Shown: one piece after another, positions 50,262 through 60,073 of the stretch
How the letters are laid out: the number at the start of each line of letters is the position of its first letter
Position numbering within the stretch: the first letter of the stretch is position 1
From: Halobacteriales archaeon QS_4_62_28
GTDB taxonomy: Archaea > Halobacteriota > Halobacteria > Halobacteriales > Haloarculaceae
Length of the DNA stretch: 64,000 nt
Direction of reading: 5' to 3'
Assembly: GCA_003021685.1 (NCBI GenBank)
Contig: PXRO01000047.1
Location: 36,419-100,418 of the forward strand
The notes under the pieces: model-generated
Database searches by the model: none
Told to the model about the DNA's origin: nothing
The model's input: the letters and a program-made list of their open reading frames with translations, nothing else
Translations under genes and position numbers: made by a program

Positions 50262-51608
50262 CTACTCCGCCAGCGTGATCATGTCGCCGTTGCTGGTCAC
50301 GTGGAGGTCGCGACCGAGTTCGTACCCCTGGCTTTCACAGAGGCTCACGTAGGGTGCGAACCCTTTCATGTCCTGGTGGGCCGGGATGACGTTCCGGGGC
50401 TGGAGCGCATCGAGCATCGCGTAGTGGCCCTCCTCGCGGAGGTGCCCGGAGACGTGAATGTCGTCATAGATGCGTGCGCCCTGCATCTTCAGGAGTTGCT
50501 CGGACTGGTAGCGCTGGCCCTCGTTGGACGGCTCGGGAATGACCCGGGCCGAGAAGAGAACCTTGTCGCCATCATCGAGTTCGTACGGCGTCTCGCCACG
50601 TCCCATCCGGGTGAGCATCGCGCGAGGTTCCCCCTGGTGACCGGTGACGATCGGCAGGAAGTTCTCCTTCCCGTCGTTCATGATCCGCTTGAACGTCCGG
50701 TCGACGGACTTCCGGTGGCCGTACATGCCCAGGTCCTCCGGGAAATCAACGAAGTCGAGTCGCTCTGCGGTGCCGGAGTACTTCTCCATCGAGCGGCCGA
50801 GCAAGACCGGCTTGCGACCGATGTCCTCGGCGAACTCGACCAGCGACTTCACGCGAGCGATGTGTGAGGAGAACGTCGTCGCGACGATACCGCCGTCGTA
50901 GTCCTCGATGCTAGTCATCACGTCTTTGAGGTGTCGGCGTGCGACCGACTCGGAGGGTGTGCGGCCCTTTCGGCCGGCGTTGGTACAGTCCTCGATGTAA
51001 CAGAGGACGCCCTCGCCCTCGCGACCGATCTCTCGGAATCGCTTCATGTCGATGGGATCACCGAGCACCGGCGTGTGGTCCATGCGCTTGTCCAGCCCGT
51101 AGACGACAGCTCCCTCGGGCGTGTGCAAGACCGGGTTGATCGCGTCGATGATCGAGTGGGTGACGTTGACGAACTCGAGTTCGTTACGGTCGCCAATCGA
51201 CATCGTTTCGCCGGCTTCCATCTTGACCAGGTCGTTCTGGACGCCGAACTTCTCCTCACCCTTGATCTGTTGCTTGACCAGTTCGATCGTAAAGGGCGTC
51301 GCGACGATTGGTGCGTCGTAGCGGTGTGCGAGCTTGCTGATCGCACCGATGTGATCGAGGTGACCGTGCGTGGGCACGATGGCCTTCACGTCACCTTCGA
51401 GTTCGGACATGACCCGGTCGTCCGGAATTGCGCCCATGTCGATGAGGTCCAGCGAGTGCATCCGCTCTGTCTCGACGTTGTCGTGAATCAGTACCTTCGA
51501 GAGGTTCAGGCCCATGTCGAGGACGACGACGTCGTCGCCCGCACGAACGGCCGTCATCTGTCGGCCAACCTCTTCGTATCCGCCAATTGTTGCGATTTCT
51601 ACTTCCAT
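50262..51608 (-). CDS. rnj: Archaeal ribonuclease J
   Basis: A metallo-beta-lactamase/beta-CASP 5'-3' exoribonuclease. The start [21 protein letters not shown] at 51608 follows the family; the longer reading from 51728 lies inside the leader. The 448 residues include the zinc motif [11 protein letters not shown] (about residue 85), with further ligands in [23 protein letters not shown]. The beta-CASP region has [27 protein letters not shown] and [36 protein letters not shown], each containing key histidines. A structured leader precedes it. The enzyme is highly conserved among haloarchaea. Confidence 0.93.
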   Translation of the reverse strand: MEVEIATIGGYEEVGRQMTAVRAGDDVVVLDMGLNLSKVLIHDNVETERMHSLDLIDMGAIPDDRVMSELEGDVKAIVPTHGHLDHIGAISKLAHRYDAPIVATPFTIELVKQQIKGEEKFGVQNDLVKMEAGETMSIGDRNELEFVNVTHSIIDAINPVLHTPEGAVVYGLDKRMDHTPVLGDPIDMKRFREIGREGEGVLCYIEDCTNAGRKGRTPSESVARRHLKDVMTSIEDYDGGIVATTFSSHIARVKSLVEFAEDIGRKPVLLGRSMEKYSGTAERLDFVDFPEDLGMYGHRKSVDRTFKRIMNDGKENFLPIVTGHQGEPRAMLTRMGRGETPYELDDGDKVLFSARVIPEPSNEGQRYQSEQLLKMQGARIYDDIHVSGHLREEGHYAMLDALQPRNVIPAHQDMKGFAPYVSLCESQGYELGRDLHVTSNGDMITLAE

Positions 51609-51833
51609 AGTTACCTCTCCGAGTAGCAGCCGCCTTGCGTGGGGCATACCGGTTACGACAGCCGTTGCAGTGAGCGACAGGTCCTGTGATCCGCAGGCCG
51701 ACCGGGAGACCCCGTAGCCTCGGATCACGTCGCCGTGGTGGGAATCGCTCGATTCCCTGATCCGTCGTCCGCCGGCCGTCCCTGACGGCCATACGCTCGG
51801 TTACCCGAGCCTACGCCGGCCGCTGTTAAAAAC
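51609..51833 (-). promoter_or_regulatory. Structured 5' leader and promoter of rnj
   Basis: Between a TATA-like TTTTTAACAG (plus-strand 51824-51833) and the rnj start lie about 190-215 bases, unusual for a haloarchaeal mRNA, most of which have little or no leader. Three stem-loops with tiny loops are seen: GCTCGG-TTAC-CCGAGC (51795-51810), GGCCGTC-CCT-GACGGCC (51774-51790) and GGGAATC-GCTC-GATTCCC (51740-51757). In addition CGGATCA (51721-51727) can pair with TGATCCG (51758-51764) or with GTGATCCG (51686-51693), two exclusive states. This may be a control element, perhaps autoregulatory. Confidence 0.5.
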
Positions 51834-51899
51834 TGATGGGTTCGACGCGAACGGGACCGTGACGGCTGAGATGTATCGAACGGCGCGTCCACCGGTATG

Positions 51900-52934
51900 T
51901 TACTCGTCGTCGAGGGCGTCAGATAGCGGGTCGGTTTCTGTCGTCTCGAACGATTCGAAGGCGTCGCCGTCCTCTGAATCGTCACCGTCCGGTTCCGCCG
52001 TCGTCTCCGGGGAATCGTCATCCGGTTCCGCCGTCGTCTCCGGAGAGTCGTCGTCCGGTTCGCCGGACGACCCGTCGAACTCCGCAGAATCCGTTATCTC
52101 CGCTGTCTCGTCTGCCCAGTCCGTCGGCGTGGAACTGTCCGTCTCGACCGACTCACTAGCGGGGTGGCCGGACTCTGCAGACGTCTGCAGGTCCTCCCAG
52201 CTCGTGGCACCGGTGTCATCTATCGTCGCCTCGTCGACGACTTTCGTGTCGTCGGCGTAGGTTTCGGCCGGATCGTCGGCGAATGGCTCCGCGGTCGAGG
52301 CCGATTCGTCCGAGGTCGCTTCCTCCCGGGGCTGTTCGAACTCCGAGGGGTCCGGCGGAGTCCACTCGGGAGCGGTCGCTGATGACTGCGGGGTTTCGCC
52401 CTCGTCTGTCCCGGCCGACGTCGGTTCCGTCTCCGACTCAGCCTGTTCCGTGTCCGGCGCAGTAGCGTCGCTCACAGCCGTCTGTTCATCGGTCGCTGGG
52501 GTCTCCGTCGCTGCGTCAGGCTGAGAAGTGCCGTCAGCCTGCGAGGCGGTCGCTGACTGTCGGGGCTCGTCCGGACTGGCATCGCGTTCCTCGCCAGCCA
52601 CGTCGGCTGACGCCCCGACTGGTCCCGCTTTTCCACCGGTGACTGCTCGTGTCCCGGCCGCCGTTCCATCGGCGACGAGTTTATACAGGAGACCGCTCAG
52701 ACCAATGAACGTCGCGAGAACACCGATACCAGCGATTCCGACCCCGACCCAACCGACCTGTCCCGTCCGGGCGGGTGGCTGCCGCAGTGACGGATCGGTC
52801 ACGGAGCCGACGAGAAACTCCCCGATGAGGTCGCCGGTCAAAACCAGAACTACCCCGACCAACACTACGACTAGAAGATGAGCCAGAAAACGAGCGCCGT
52901 ACTTGTACACGTCTGTCAGTCCTACTGCTGCCAT
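51900..52934 (-). CDS. Haloarchaeal membrane protein with long acidic tail
   Basis: A 344-residue protein. The N-terminal 110 residues hold about three hydrophobic helices: LAHLLVVVLVGVVLVLTGDLI near 17-37 and VGWVGVGIAGIGVLATFIGLSGLLYKLVADG near 63-94. The remaining 240 residues are low complexity (Asp, Glu, Ser, Thr, Pro), including three direct repeats of the type PDDDSPETTAE. The start MAAVGLTDVYKYGARFL at 52934 is used. It belongs to a haloarchaeal family (DUF7555-like by memory) of unknown function. It lies between rnj and ipk in a conserved isoprenoid gene block. Confidence 0.65.
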   Translation of the reverse strand: MAAVGLTDVYKYGARFLAHLLVVVLVGVVLVLTGDLIGEFLVGSVTDPSLRQPPARTGQVGWVGVGIAGIGVLATFIGLSGLLYKLVADGTAAGTRAVTGGKAGPVGASADVAGEERDASPDEPRQSATASQADGTSQPDAATETPATDEQTAVSDATAPDTEQAESETEPTSAGTDEGETPQSSATAPEWTPPDPSEFEQPREEATSDESASTAEPFADDPAETYADDTKVVDEATIDDTGATSWEDLQTSAESGHPASESVETDSSTPTDWADETAEITDSAEFDGSSGEPDDDSPETTAEPDDDSPETTAEPDGDDSEDGDAFESFETTETDPLSDALDDE

Positions 52935-52989
52935 ACCTGTGACAAAAGCGAACGCGAGTAAATAGGTTTCGCCGATATGTCGGCGAACG

Positions 52990-53757
52990 CTACGTCCGGT
53001 CGCCGCCGTGGATCGTGGTGCCGGGAGTCTCACCGGCGATGAACTCCGAGAGCGCCTCTGGTCCGAAAACCTGGGCCGGGACATCGAGGGTGAGCAGGGA
53101 CTGGACTTTGCCGGCCATCCCGCCGGTCACGTCCGTCACGTCGCTGTCACCGACGGCCGCCGCGACATCTTCGAAGGCGGTGATTCGGTCGACGACTGCA
53201 CCGGATTCGTCGAGGACTCCCGGCACGGTCGAACAGAGTCCCACGCGGTCGGCATCGACCGCCGGCGCGAGCGCGACGACGAGTTCGTCCCCCGAGAGGA
53301 CGGTGACGCCGTCGCCCTCGTGGGCGATTACGTCGCCGTGCAACACGGGGACAAAGCCCTCAGCGAGGAGGCACTCGACCTGCTCGGTCGAAAGCGACAG
53401 CGTCCCATCCCCGCCGCGACTCGCCGCCGAGAGGGGATGGACCGGGAGTGCTGGCACAGAGGCGTCCTGCAACGTATCGACGACGGCCTGATCGAGTTCG
53501 ACCATCGCCTGATGGATGGCGAGTGCACCCGCCGGGTCGCGAGTCCCGGCCGTCGTCGTCACGCCGTGGGCCTCGGCGTGATGGTGGCCGAAACTCCCGC
53601 CGCCGTGGACGACAACGACCGAAGCGTCCGTTTCGGCGACTGCCGCAACTGCCCGCTTGAGTGCGGCCTCGTCGACCGTCTCTGGCTCGTCTTTCGCGGT
53701 GATGACACTGCCGCCGAGTTTGAGCACCAGCGTCTCTCGGTCTGTCGGGCCGGTCAT
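52990..53757 (-). CDS. ipk: Isopentenyl phosphate kinase
   Basis: Phosphorylates isopentenyl phosphate to IPP in the archaeal variant of the mevalonate pathway. The 255 residues form an amino acid kinase fold. Landmarks are the start LVLKLGGSVITAKDEPETV, VVVHGGGSFGHHHAEAHG with the catalytic histidine, VPVLHGDVIAHEGDGVTVLSGDELVVALA and DVTGGMAGKVQSLLTL. It overlaps mvk by 4 bases, so the two kinases of the pathway are coupled. Short isoprenoid genes idsA follow. Confidence 0.93.
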   Translation of the reverse strand: MTGPTDRETLVLKLGGSVITAKDEPETVDEAALKRAVAAVAETDASVVVVHGGGSFGHHHAEAHGVTTTAGTRDPAGALAIHQAMVELDQAVVDTLQDASVPALPVHPLSAASRGGDGTLSLSTEQVECLLAEGFVPVLHGDVIAHEGDGVTVLSGDELVVALAPAVDADRVGLCSTVPGVLDESGAVVDRITAFEDVAAAVGDSDVTDVTGGMAGKVQSLLTLDVPAQVFGPEALSEFIAGETPGTTIHGGDRT

Positions 53758-54737
53758 TCGATCCGAACACCCTCGGTGTCGAGTGCGGCCCGGAACGCGT
53801 CCTCACACCCCGGCGTGTAATCCAGCGCCGTGAGTGCAGCGTCGGTCTCGTCGAGTGCCACGATACAGCCGTTCCCGCCAGCGCCCGTCAGTTTCGCGCC
53901 GAGAGCATCGCCGTCGCGAGCGGCCCATACGAGGCTGTCGAGCGACCGTGAGGAGACGCCCAGTGCCGACAGGAGACCGTGGTTGAAGTCCATCAGGTCC
54001 CCGAGTTCATCGAGGTCGCCGGCGGCGAGTGCCCGTTCGCCCGCACGGACCACGTCACCGATGGCCGCCACGGTGTCGGCCGCGAAGTCGTACTCCAACC
54101 GCAGCTGTCGAACCCCCGCGACGAGCGCCCCAGTGTCGCCCGCACCCCCATCGTATCCGATGACGAAGGGGAGGTTGTCGATCCCCTCGATACGCCGGCA
54201 GTCGTCGCCCTCGACCCTGACAGCCCCACCCATCGCAGAGCAAAACGTGTCGGCACGTGACGCGTCGCCGTCCTGAACGGTATGTTCGACCTGGTAGGCA
54301 CGGTCGGCAACCTCGCTGGCGGTGAGGTCGACGCCCAGTTCCGTCGTCGCGGCCCTGATCGTCGCGGCCACGACGGCTGCCGACGACCCGAGGCCGGCCC
54401 CGAGTGGGATCGAACTCTCGACGCTGACCTCGAAGCCACCGTCTTCGACACCGGCGGCGTCCCTGGCCTGATCGACGGCCTCGTTGATATAGCCGATACC
54501 GGCTTCGACGAGCGACTCGGAGACGTCTATGTCCGGCCTGCCCGTCGCATCGCCGGCATACTCTATCGTGAACCCATCCAGTGTGAGGTCGTCTAGGTGG
54601 ACGCGCAGTCCCTCCTCGCGCTCCCGAACGGTCACCCTGGCGCGCCGCTGGATTGCACAGGGGACCGCTGGCTCCCCGTAGACGACCGCGTGCTCCCCGA
54701 ACAGGTACACTTTCCCGGGTGCACTCGCTGTAACCAT
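53754..54737 (-). CDS. mvk: Mevalonate kinase
   Basis: Phosphorylates mevalonate, first of the kinase steps to IPP. The 327 residues are of the GHMP kinase fold. The start MVTASAPGKVYLFGEHAVVYGEPAVP holds the substrate motif; the phosphate-binding loop is SIPLGAGLGSSAAVVAATI (about residues 106-124), and the third motif GAKLTGAGGNGCIVAL is near 275-290. It is the first gene of the mvk-ipk pair. The upstream 85 bases separate it from the P450 gene, which is on the same strand. Confidence 0.95.
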   Translation of the reverse strand: MVTASAPGKVYLFGEHAVVYGEPAVPCAIQRRARVTVREREEGLRVHLDDLTLDGFTIEYAGDATGRPDIDVSESLVEAGIGYINEAVDQARDAAGVEDGGFEVSVESSIPLGAGLGSSAAVVAATIRAATTELGVDLTASEVADRAYQVEHTVQDGDASRADTFCSAMGGAVRVEGDDCRRIEGIDNLPFVIGYDGGAGDTGALVAGVRQLRLEYDFAADTVAAIGDVVRAGERALAAGDLDELGDLMDFNHGLLSALGVSSRSLDSLVWAARDGDALGAKLTGAGGNGCIVALDETDAALTALDYTPGCEDAFRAALDTEGVRIE

Positions 54738-54822
54738 ATCCTACCCTCCGCGGCCACGATTATAGAAATTTCGAGGCGAAAACTGACCGACAAACCGAGG
54801 AGACGAGGCACGTCCCCGTCAG

Positions 54823-56160
54823 CTACCGCTCCTCGACACGCATCGTCATCTCCTGTTTTGGATGGACTGTCAACGACGGCAAGAGTTCGAGGGGCGTCTC
54901 GCCCCGGAAGTTCAGCCTGTATTCGCTCGCAATCGTCGCGACGATCAGTTTCGCCTCCAGCAATGCGAGGTGTTTGCCGATGCAGTGGCGCGGCCCCCCT
55001 CCGAACGGGAAGAACGCAAACCGGTGGCGGTCCTCGCTTCGCTCGTCGGACCAGCGCTCCGGATCGAACTGTTCGGGGTCGTCCCAGTGGCGCTCGGAGT
55101 GGTGCACCGCCCACTGAGGGAGCATCAAGTTCGCCGAATCGGGAACCTCGTACCCCCCGATTTCGACTGGCTCCGTCGGTGTCCGGAAGATGGTGTACAC
55201 CGGCGGATACAGCCGCATCGACTCGTTGAGGACCCAGTCGAGATATTCGAACTCCTGGACGTGATCGATCGTCGGTCGCTCGTCGCCGACAATCCCGTCG
55301 ACCTCCTCGTGGAGACGAGCCTCGGCTTCGGGATGCTCCGACAGGAGGAACCACGTGTAAACGAGGGTCAGTGCAGTCGTATCGTGGCCCGCGAGCAACA
55401 TCGTCATCATCTCGTCGCGCAACTGCGATTCCGTCTGCTCGCCCCTGTCGCGGGCCCGCAGCAGGATCGAGAGGAAGTCCATCGGCCCGTCCTCGTCGGT
55501 GCCCGTAGTTCCCCGCCGTCGCTCGAAAATCTCGTCGAGGACGGCGTCGAGCGTCTCGACGGCCTCGTCGAACTCGGCGTCGTCCGGCATCGGAACCCAC
55601 TCTGGCATCGCAAATCGGATCGGGTCCGGCTCGAAGCGCGCACCGAGCGGAACGAGCTGGTTCTGGATCGTCGTGACGCGTTCGTCCGGAAGTTCGACAC
55701 CCATCATCAGATCCAGAATCACGTCGAGGGTCACGTGGGTCATCCTGCGCTCGGCGTCGATTTCCTGGCCATCGGTCCAGTCGGCGACGAGTGATTCGGC
55801 GTGGTCGGTGATCCGGTCGTCCATCCCGGCGAGACGCGCCATGCCAAAGGCGGGGTTGGCCAGTTTGCGCTGCTGTGACCAGGTCTCGCCCTCGCTCAGC
55901 AGTAACCCATCACCGAGCAGGTCCCCCAGCGCATCACCCTGGAAATCGGGCTTCCGATACTGGTCTGCGTCCTCGACCAGGATTCGCTGGATCAGGGCCG
56001 GATCCGTGACGAGGAACGTGTCCATCGGCCCCATGTCGAACCGTGCGACACTACCGTACGCTTTCTCCAGCGCCTCGACGAAGCGAAAGGGGTTATCGGA
56101 ATACGTGCGACTGCTTCCAAAAAGCGGTTCTCCCCGTGGCCCGGGCGGTGTGTCGGCCAT
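54823..56160 (-). CDS. Cytochrome P450
   Basis: A 445-residue haem monooxygenase. The start is MADTPPGPRGEPLFGSSRTYSDNPFRFVEALEK. The I-helix oxygen-binding motif is LLAGHDTTALTL, the ExxR motif is in LNESMRLYPPVYTIFRTP, the PERF-like motif is FDPERWSDERSEDRHRFAFFPFGGGPRHCIGKHLALLEA (two parts), which includes the haem-binding Cys in FGGGPRHCIG. No signal or membrane anchor is seen. It resembles the haloarchaeal CYP174-type proteins. Substrate and redox partner are unknown; the neighbours are lipid and ribosomal genes. Confidence 0.9.
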   Translation of the reverse strand: MADTPPGPRGEPLFGSSRTYSDNPFRFVEALEKAYGSVARFDMGPMDTFLVTDPALIQRILVEDADQYRKPDFQGDALGDLLGDGLLLSEGETWSQQRKLANPAFGMARLAGMDDRITDHAESLVADWTDGQEIDAERRMTHVTLDVILDLMMGVELPDERVTTIQNQLVPLGARFEPDPIRFAMPEWVPMPDDAEFDEAVETLDAVLDEIFERRRGTTGTDEDGPMDFLSILLRARDRGEQTESQLRDEMMTMLLAGHDTTALTLVYTWFLLSEHPEAEARLHEEVDGIVGDERPTIDHVQEFEYLDWVLNESMRLYPPVYTIFRTPTEPVEIGGYEVPDSANLMLPQWAVHHSERHWDDPEQFDPERWSDERSEDRHRFAFFPFGGGPRHCIGKHLALLEAKLIVATIASEYRLNFRGETPLELLPSLTVHPKQEMTMRVEER

Positions 56161-56323
56161 TACCGGCTCTTGGAACTCGACAGGTAAGAGCGGCCGGCCA
56201 AACTGGGAAGGTACGGTCGCTCACCCGCTCGAACTGTCAAGTATATTGTTGTTCTGAGCCGTTTTATGACGTCGCTGCTCGCAAAAAGCAAACTGCGATA
56301 GATCGAAACGAAAAGACCGGCGT

Positions 56324-57103
56324 CTATAGTTCGCTCTCGAAGTCTGCCAGTTCGTAGACGGTGTCGCTCCCGCGGCGGTCGAGCGTCTCGTTGGCCAGCA
56401 GCCAGTAGACGACCGACAGCGCTTTTCGACCCTTGTTGTTGGTCGGAACGACCAGATCGACGTTCGACGTCGTGTTGTTGGAGTCACACATCGCGATGAC
56501 GGGGATGCCGACGGTGATCGCCTCTTTGACTGCCTGGGCGTCACCGATGGGGTCTGTCACCACGACGACATCCGGTTCGATGTAGCCGTCGTAGTCGGGG
56601 TTGGTCAGCGTGCCGGGGATGAACCGTCCCGTGCGTGCGCGGGCACCGACGGCGTCGGCGAACTTCTCGGCCGGGAATCGACCGTACTGTCGCGAGGACG
56701 CCACGAGGATCTGCTCTGGCTCGTAGTTCGCGAGGAAATCCGCCGCCGTCCGGATCCGCGAGTCCGTCATCGAGATGTCCAGCACGTACAGCCCGTCGGT
56801 CCGGACGCGGTGGATGAACCGCTCCATGTCCGTGGTCTTTTGCTGGGTCCCGATGTGGACACCCGCGCCGAGGTACTCCTCGACGGGAATGAGGAGGTCT
56901 GCCTCGTCGTCTGGCATGACGTCCTCGTCGAGGGCCGGCCCCTCGTCTGTCTCTGCGTCGGCGTTGGCCTCGTCGGCCTCTGCGTCGGCGACCGGTGCTT
57001 CAGTGTCGGGGGCCTCGACTTCGCCATCGCCCGTGTCAACCGCCGCTTCGGGATCGACATCTGACTCGGACGCGTCGAGACCTTCGTTTTCGTTGCCGCT
57101 CAT
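56324..57103 (-). CDS. rps2: Ribosomal protein S2
   Basis: A 259-residue small-subunit protein. The conserved domain starts at about residue 71 with [39 protein letters not shown], followed by [23 protein letters not shown] and [36 protein letters not shown]. The first 65 residues are an acidic extension, usual in haloarchaea. It overlaps eno by 4 bases (ATGA), the last gene of the ribosomal and RNA polymerase transcript. The start is at 57103. Confidence 0.95.
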   Translation of the reverse strand: MSGNENEGLDASESDVDPEAAVDTGDGEVEAPDTEAPVADAEADEANADAETDEGPALDEDVMPDDEADLLIPVEEYLGAGVHIGTQQKTTDMERFIHRVRTDGLYVLDISMTDSRIRTAADFLANYEPEQILVASSRQYGRFPAEKFADAVGARARTGRFIPGTLTNPDYDGYIEPDVVVVTDPIGDAQAVKEAITVGIPVIAMCDSNNTTSNVDLVVPTNNKGRKALSVVYWLLANETLDRRGSDTVYELADFESEL

Positions 57104-58305
57104 ACTGCGTTGTCCTCGATACGGATGAGTTCGTTCAGCTTGGCTGTTCGCTCGCCCCCGACCGCGCCCGTCTTGATGAACGGTGCGCCGGTCGCGACAG
57201 CGAGGTGTGCGATGGTTGCGTCTCCAGTCTCACCGCTCCGGTGGGAGACGACCGACGCATAGAGGTTGTCCCGTGCAAGCTCTATCGCATCGACAGCGTC
57301 GGTGAGCGTGCCGATCTGGTTTGGCTTGATCAGGATGGAGTTGGCCGCACCGGCGCTGATGCCGGCCTGGAGGCGCTCGACGTTCGTCACGAACAGGTCG
57401 TCGCCACAGATCAGTGTCTGGTCGCCGACGTGCTCGGTCAGGTCGGCGAAGGCCTCGTAATCGTCCTCGTCGAATGGGTCCTCGACGTAGACGAGGTCGT
57501 ACTCCTCGACCTTCTGAGCGATGTACTCGACTTGCTCTTCGGCAGAGCGGACCTGGTCGTCGTAGACGTAGCTGTCTTCCTCGGCGTCGTACAGTTCAGC
57601 GGCGGCCACGTCGAGACCGAAGCTGATCGCGAAGCCGAGGTCGTCTGCGATAGTCTCGACGGCCTCGGCCATGATTTCGAAGGCCTCGTCGTCGGTGACG
57701 GATGGTGCCCACGCGCCCTCGTCGCCCTTGCCCGCGGGCAGATCACGCTCTGCCAGGATGTCGTGGACTTCCTGGTGGACGGCCGCGTTCGCGAAGACAG
57801 CGTCCTCGACGCTCGGTGCACCGACCGGCGCTGCGAGGAACTCCTGAATGTTGGTCGCGTCGGCCGCGTGCTCGCCGCCGCCGATGATGTTGCCAAGCGG
57901 CGTCGGGAACTCGTTGCCACGGAAGGTACCACCGAGGTGCTGGTACAGCGGCGCACCGAGCACGTCGGCACCGGCCTTCCCAGCGGCCATCGAGATGGCG
58001 ACGGCGCTGTTTGCGCCGATCTGGGAGAAGTCGTCCGTCCCGTCGGCCACGTGGAGCGCAGCGTCGACATCGCGCTGGTTGCCAGCGTGGACCTCACCGA
58101 CGAGTCGCGGAATCGCGTCCTCTCGGGCGCGTGCGATCGCCTCGTTTGCCGGGAGTTCAATGGCTTCGTACTCGCCGGTACTCGCTCCGCTCGGTGCCTT
58201 GCCACGGCCGAAGCCGCCACTCTCGGTGAGCACGTCGGCTTCGACAGTCGCGTTGCCACGTGAGTCGAGCACGCGGCGCAGTCGTACGTCTGTAATTAGC
58301 GTCAT
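57100..58305 (-). CDS. eno: Enolase
   Basis: Converts 2-phosphoglycerate to phosphoenolpyruvate. The 401 residues include the start [49 protein letters not shown], the substrate loop residues (SGAST), the metal ligand region [39 protein letters not shown] and the final [28 protein letters not shown]. The archaeal order RpoN-RpoK-Eno-Rps2 is kept. Its start overlaps the rpoK stop by 4 bases (ATGA). Phosphoenolpyruvate is also the phosphate donor of the PTS at 7 kb. Confidence 0.96.
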   Translation of the reverse strand: MTLITDVRLRRVLDSRGNATVEADVLTESGGFGRGKAPSGASTGEYEAIELPANEAIARAREDAIPRLVGEVHAGNQRDVDAALHVADGTDDFSQIGANSAVAISMAAGKAGADVLGAPLYQHLGGTFRGNEFPTPLGNIIGGGEHAADATNIQEFLAAPVGAPSVEDAVFANAAVHQEVHDILAERDLPAGKGDEGAWAPSVTDDEAFEIMAEAVETIADDLGFAISFGLDVAAAELYDAEEDSYVYDDQVRSAEEQVEYIAQKVEEYDLVYVEDPFDEDDYEAFADLTEHVGDQTLICGDDLFVTNVERLQAGISAGAANSILIKPNQIGTLTDAVDAIELARDNLYASVVSHRSGETGDATIAHLAVATGAPFIKTGAVGGERTAKLNELIRIEDNAV

Positions 58306-58478
58306 TGGTTTTCACTTCTTCGGACTGTGAACGGAAGGACGCCAGCGTCGTACTCCTCGGCTGCGATGAGGATCGGCTGGGTCTGGTCTGTTTCGATGAG
58401 CACCGGAGCGCCAAAGGCCACCTGCAGTGCTCTCGCACCGATAATCCGGGCCTTCTCGTAACGGTTTTCCTGAACCAT
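58302..58478 (-). CDS. rpoK: RNA polymerase subunit K (Rpb6-like)
   Basis: A 58-residue subunit homologous to eukaryotic Rpb6. The sequence [19 protein letters not shown] then [20 protein letters not shown] is diagnostic ([14 protein letters not shown]). The C-terminus is [19 protein letters not shown] take the ATG at 58478; an adjacent in-frame ATG at 58481 is equally possible. It overlaps rpoN and eno by a few bases. Confidence 0.95.
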   Translation of the reverse strand: MVQENRYEKARIIGARALQVAFGAPVLIETDQTQPILIAAEEYDAGVLPFTVRRSENQ

Positions 58479-58678
58479 CATTGATAGGGTGCCACGATGT
58501 CGACGAGGTCCTTGTGTGAGACGAGCATCCGACGACAGCAGTGACGCTCGACACCGAGTTCGTCGAGTACCATTTCGGGATCCGCTGGGTCCTCGGCCTC
58601 GCGGGTTCGTGCCCTGAACTCTTCCCAGTGCTCGCCGACGACGTTACCACAGGTGAAACACCGAACCGGTACCATCAT
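58478..58678 (-). CDS. rpoN: RNA polymerase subunit N (Rpb10-like)
   Basis: A 66-residue zinc-binding subunit. The [15 protein letters not shown] motif and the [21 protein letters not shown] end form the atypical zinc site of RpoN/Rpb10 (C-F-x-C-G and C-C-R-R-M). The start is MMVPVRCF or MVPVRCF. It lies 11 bases after rps9 and its stop overlaps the rpoK start. Confidence 0.95.
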   Translation of the reverse strand: MMVPVRCFTCGNVVGEHWEEFRARTREAEDPADPEMVLDELGVERHCCRRMLVSHKDLVDIVAPYQ

Positions 58679-58689
58679 ATCATATCACC

Positions 58690-59088
58690 TTAGCGGTAGG
58701 ACTTCTGGTAGCGTGCCCGTGCACCCGGGCCGCCCCACTTCTTGGATTCGGACTGGCGAACGTCGTTGACCAGTAGCGAGCGGTCGAACTCCATGAACGC
58801 GTCACGGAGTTCGGCGTCGTTCGTGTGGTCGACGAGACCGCGAGCGATTGCGGTCCTGGCCGCGTCGGCCTGACCCATGACACCGCCACCTTCGACGGTG
58901 ATATCGACGTCGACCTGCTCGCGCAGTTCGTCGTCGGCGATGCGGAACGGCTCCAGCATCTTGAGGTGTGCCAGTTCGGGATCGGCCAGCTCGACGGGCT
59001 GGGAATCGACGCGTACACGGCCGTCACCCTCGCGGATCGTCGCGCGGGCGACGGCTGTCTTCTTCTTACCGGACGTGTTCGTTACCAT
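58690..59088 (-). CDS. rps9: Ribosomal protein S9
   Basis: A 132-residue small-subunit protein. The start reads [35 protein letters not shown]. The middle has [36 protein letters not shown], which is the conserved C-terminus that reaches the P site with its final arginine. It overlaps rpl13 by 7 bases. Confidence 0.96.
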   Translation of the reverse strand: MVTNTSGKKKTAVARATIREGDGRVRVDSQPVELADPELAHLKMLEPFRIADDELREQVDVDITVEGGGVMGQADAARTAIARGLVDHTNDAELRDAFMEFDRSLLVNDVRQSESKKWGGPGARARYQKSYR

Positions 59089-59519
59089 GTTACGTTCGCT
59101 CCGATGGATTCGCTGACGTCTCCAAGCGAGACGAACTTGATGTTCGATAGTCGATCGAGTGACGTTCCCTCAAGGATCTCGCCGTCCTCGTCGTACGGGT
59201 TACCCACGTAGACACGGACGTTCGACAGTGCTTCTCGACCGCGTGGCTTCTTGTGGGGGAGCATGCCACGGATCGAGCGCTTGAGGATACCGTCGGGACG
59301 CTTCGGGTAGGCCGGCCCACGGTCGGAGCCGGTCTCACGGCGCTGCTGGAACTTCGCCGTGATCTGGTCCTCGTTTCCGGTGATGACGGCCCGTTCGGCG
59401 TTGACAACGGCGACCGTTTCGCCGTCGAGGGCGCGTTCTGCGACGTTGGACGCGACGCGTCCGAAGATGCAGTCGCGGGCGTCGACGACGACGTCCGCGT
59501 CGAATTCTGCGACACTCAT
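59082..59519 (-). CDS. rpl13: Ribosomal protein L13
   Basis: A 145-residue large-subunit protein. [45 protein letters not shown] is the characteristic start, and the [32 protein letters not shown] region completes it. It overlaps rpl18e by 4 bases (ATGA) and rps9 by 7. Confidence 0.96.
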   Translation of the reverse strand: MSVAEFDADVVVDARDCIFGRVASNVAERALDGETVAVVNAERAVITGNEDQITAKFQQRRETGSDRGPAYPKRPDGILKRSIRGMLPHKKPRGREALSNVRVYVGNPYDEDGEILEGTSLDRLSNIKFVSLGDVSESIGANVTW

Positions 59520-59866
59520 CGGATGATGCGCACCTCCGAGCCCTCCGGGTTCTGTTCGACTGCGGTTTCGAGCGATACTGCCTCTCCAACCTGGTCGATC
59601 TTTGTCTTGGCTGTGCCAGAGAAGTCGACTGCGGCGACGGTGATGTCCTTCTGCAGGACACCCGAACCGAGCACCTTGCCAGGCACGATCACGGTCTCGT
59701 CTTCCCGGGCGTATCGTTCGATACGGCCCAGGTTGACTTCTGCGTGTGTGCGCCGTGGCTTTTCGAGGCGCTCGGCAATGTCGCCCCAGACGTCGCCGCC
59801 CGAGTTGCGGGCGGCCGACTTCAGGTCGGCGATGAGACTACTGAGTCTCGGATTAGTCTTACTCAT
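59516..59866 (-). CDS. rpl18e: Ribosomal protein L18e
   Basis: A 116-residue large-subunit protein, the archaeal/eukaryotic relative of bacterial L15. The start [46 protein letters not shown] at 59866 is used. The motif [29 protein letters not shown] is conserved. The longer in-frame reading to 59956 covers the tRNA-Leu gene and is rejected. Confidence 0.96.
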   Translation of the reverse strand: MSKTNPRLSSLIADLKSAARNSGGDVWGDIAERLEKPRRTHAEVNLGRIERYAREDETVIVPGKVLGSGVLQKDITVAAVDFSGTAKTKIDQVGEAVSLETAVEQNPEGSEVRIIR

Positions 59867-59887
59867 GACGTTCCTCCTGTGAAAAAG

Positions 59888-59972
59888 TGCAGGGAGCAGG
59901 ATTTGAACCTGCGGACCCCTACGGGACAGCGCCCTGAACGCTGCGCCGTTGGCCAAACTTGGCTATCCCTGC
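59888..59972 (-). tRNA. tRNA-Leu (anticodon CAG)
   Basis: On the minus strand, the acceptor stem GCAGGGA pairs with TCCCTGC, the anticodon stem-loop is CAGCG-TTCAGGG-CGCTG (anticodon CAG, codon CUG), the long variable arm is TGTCCCGTAGGGGT-like, and the T-arm is GCAGG-TTCAAAT-CCTGC. The 85-nt length and the A discriminator fit tRNA-Leu. It lies between rpoD and rpl18e in the operon. Confidence 0.95.
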
Positions 59973-60073
59973 TCGCAATCTGTTGTTCTGGATGCCCCGT
60001 GAAACCGCTTTCGATCCTCACGCTCACGCGGGGTGGCGTCGCGGTCATCGGTGCGGTTGGGGCAGGGGTCATT

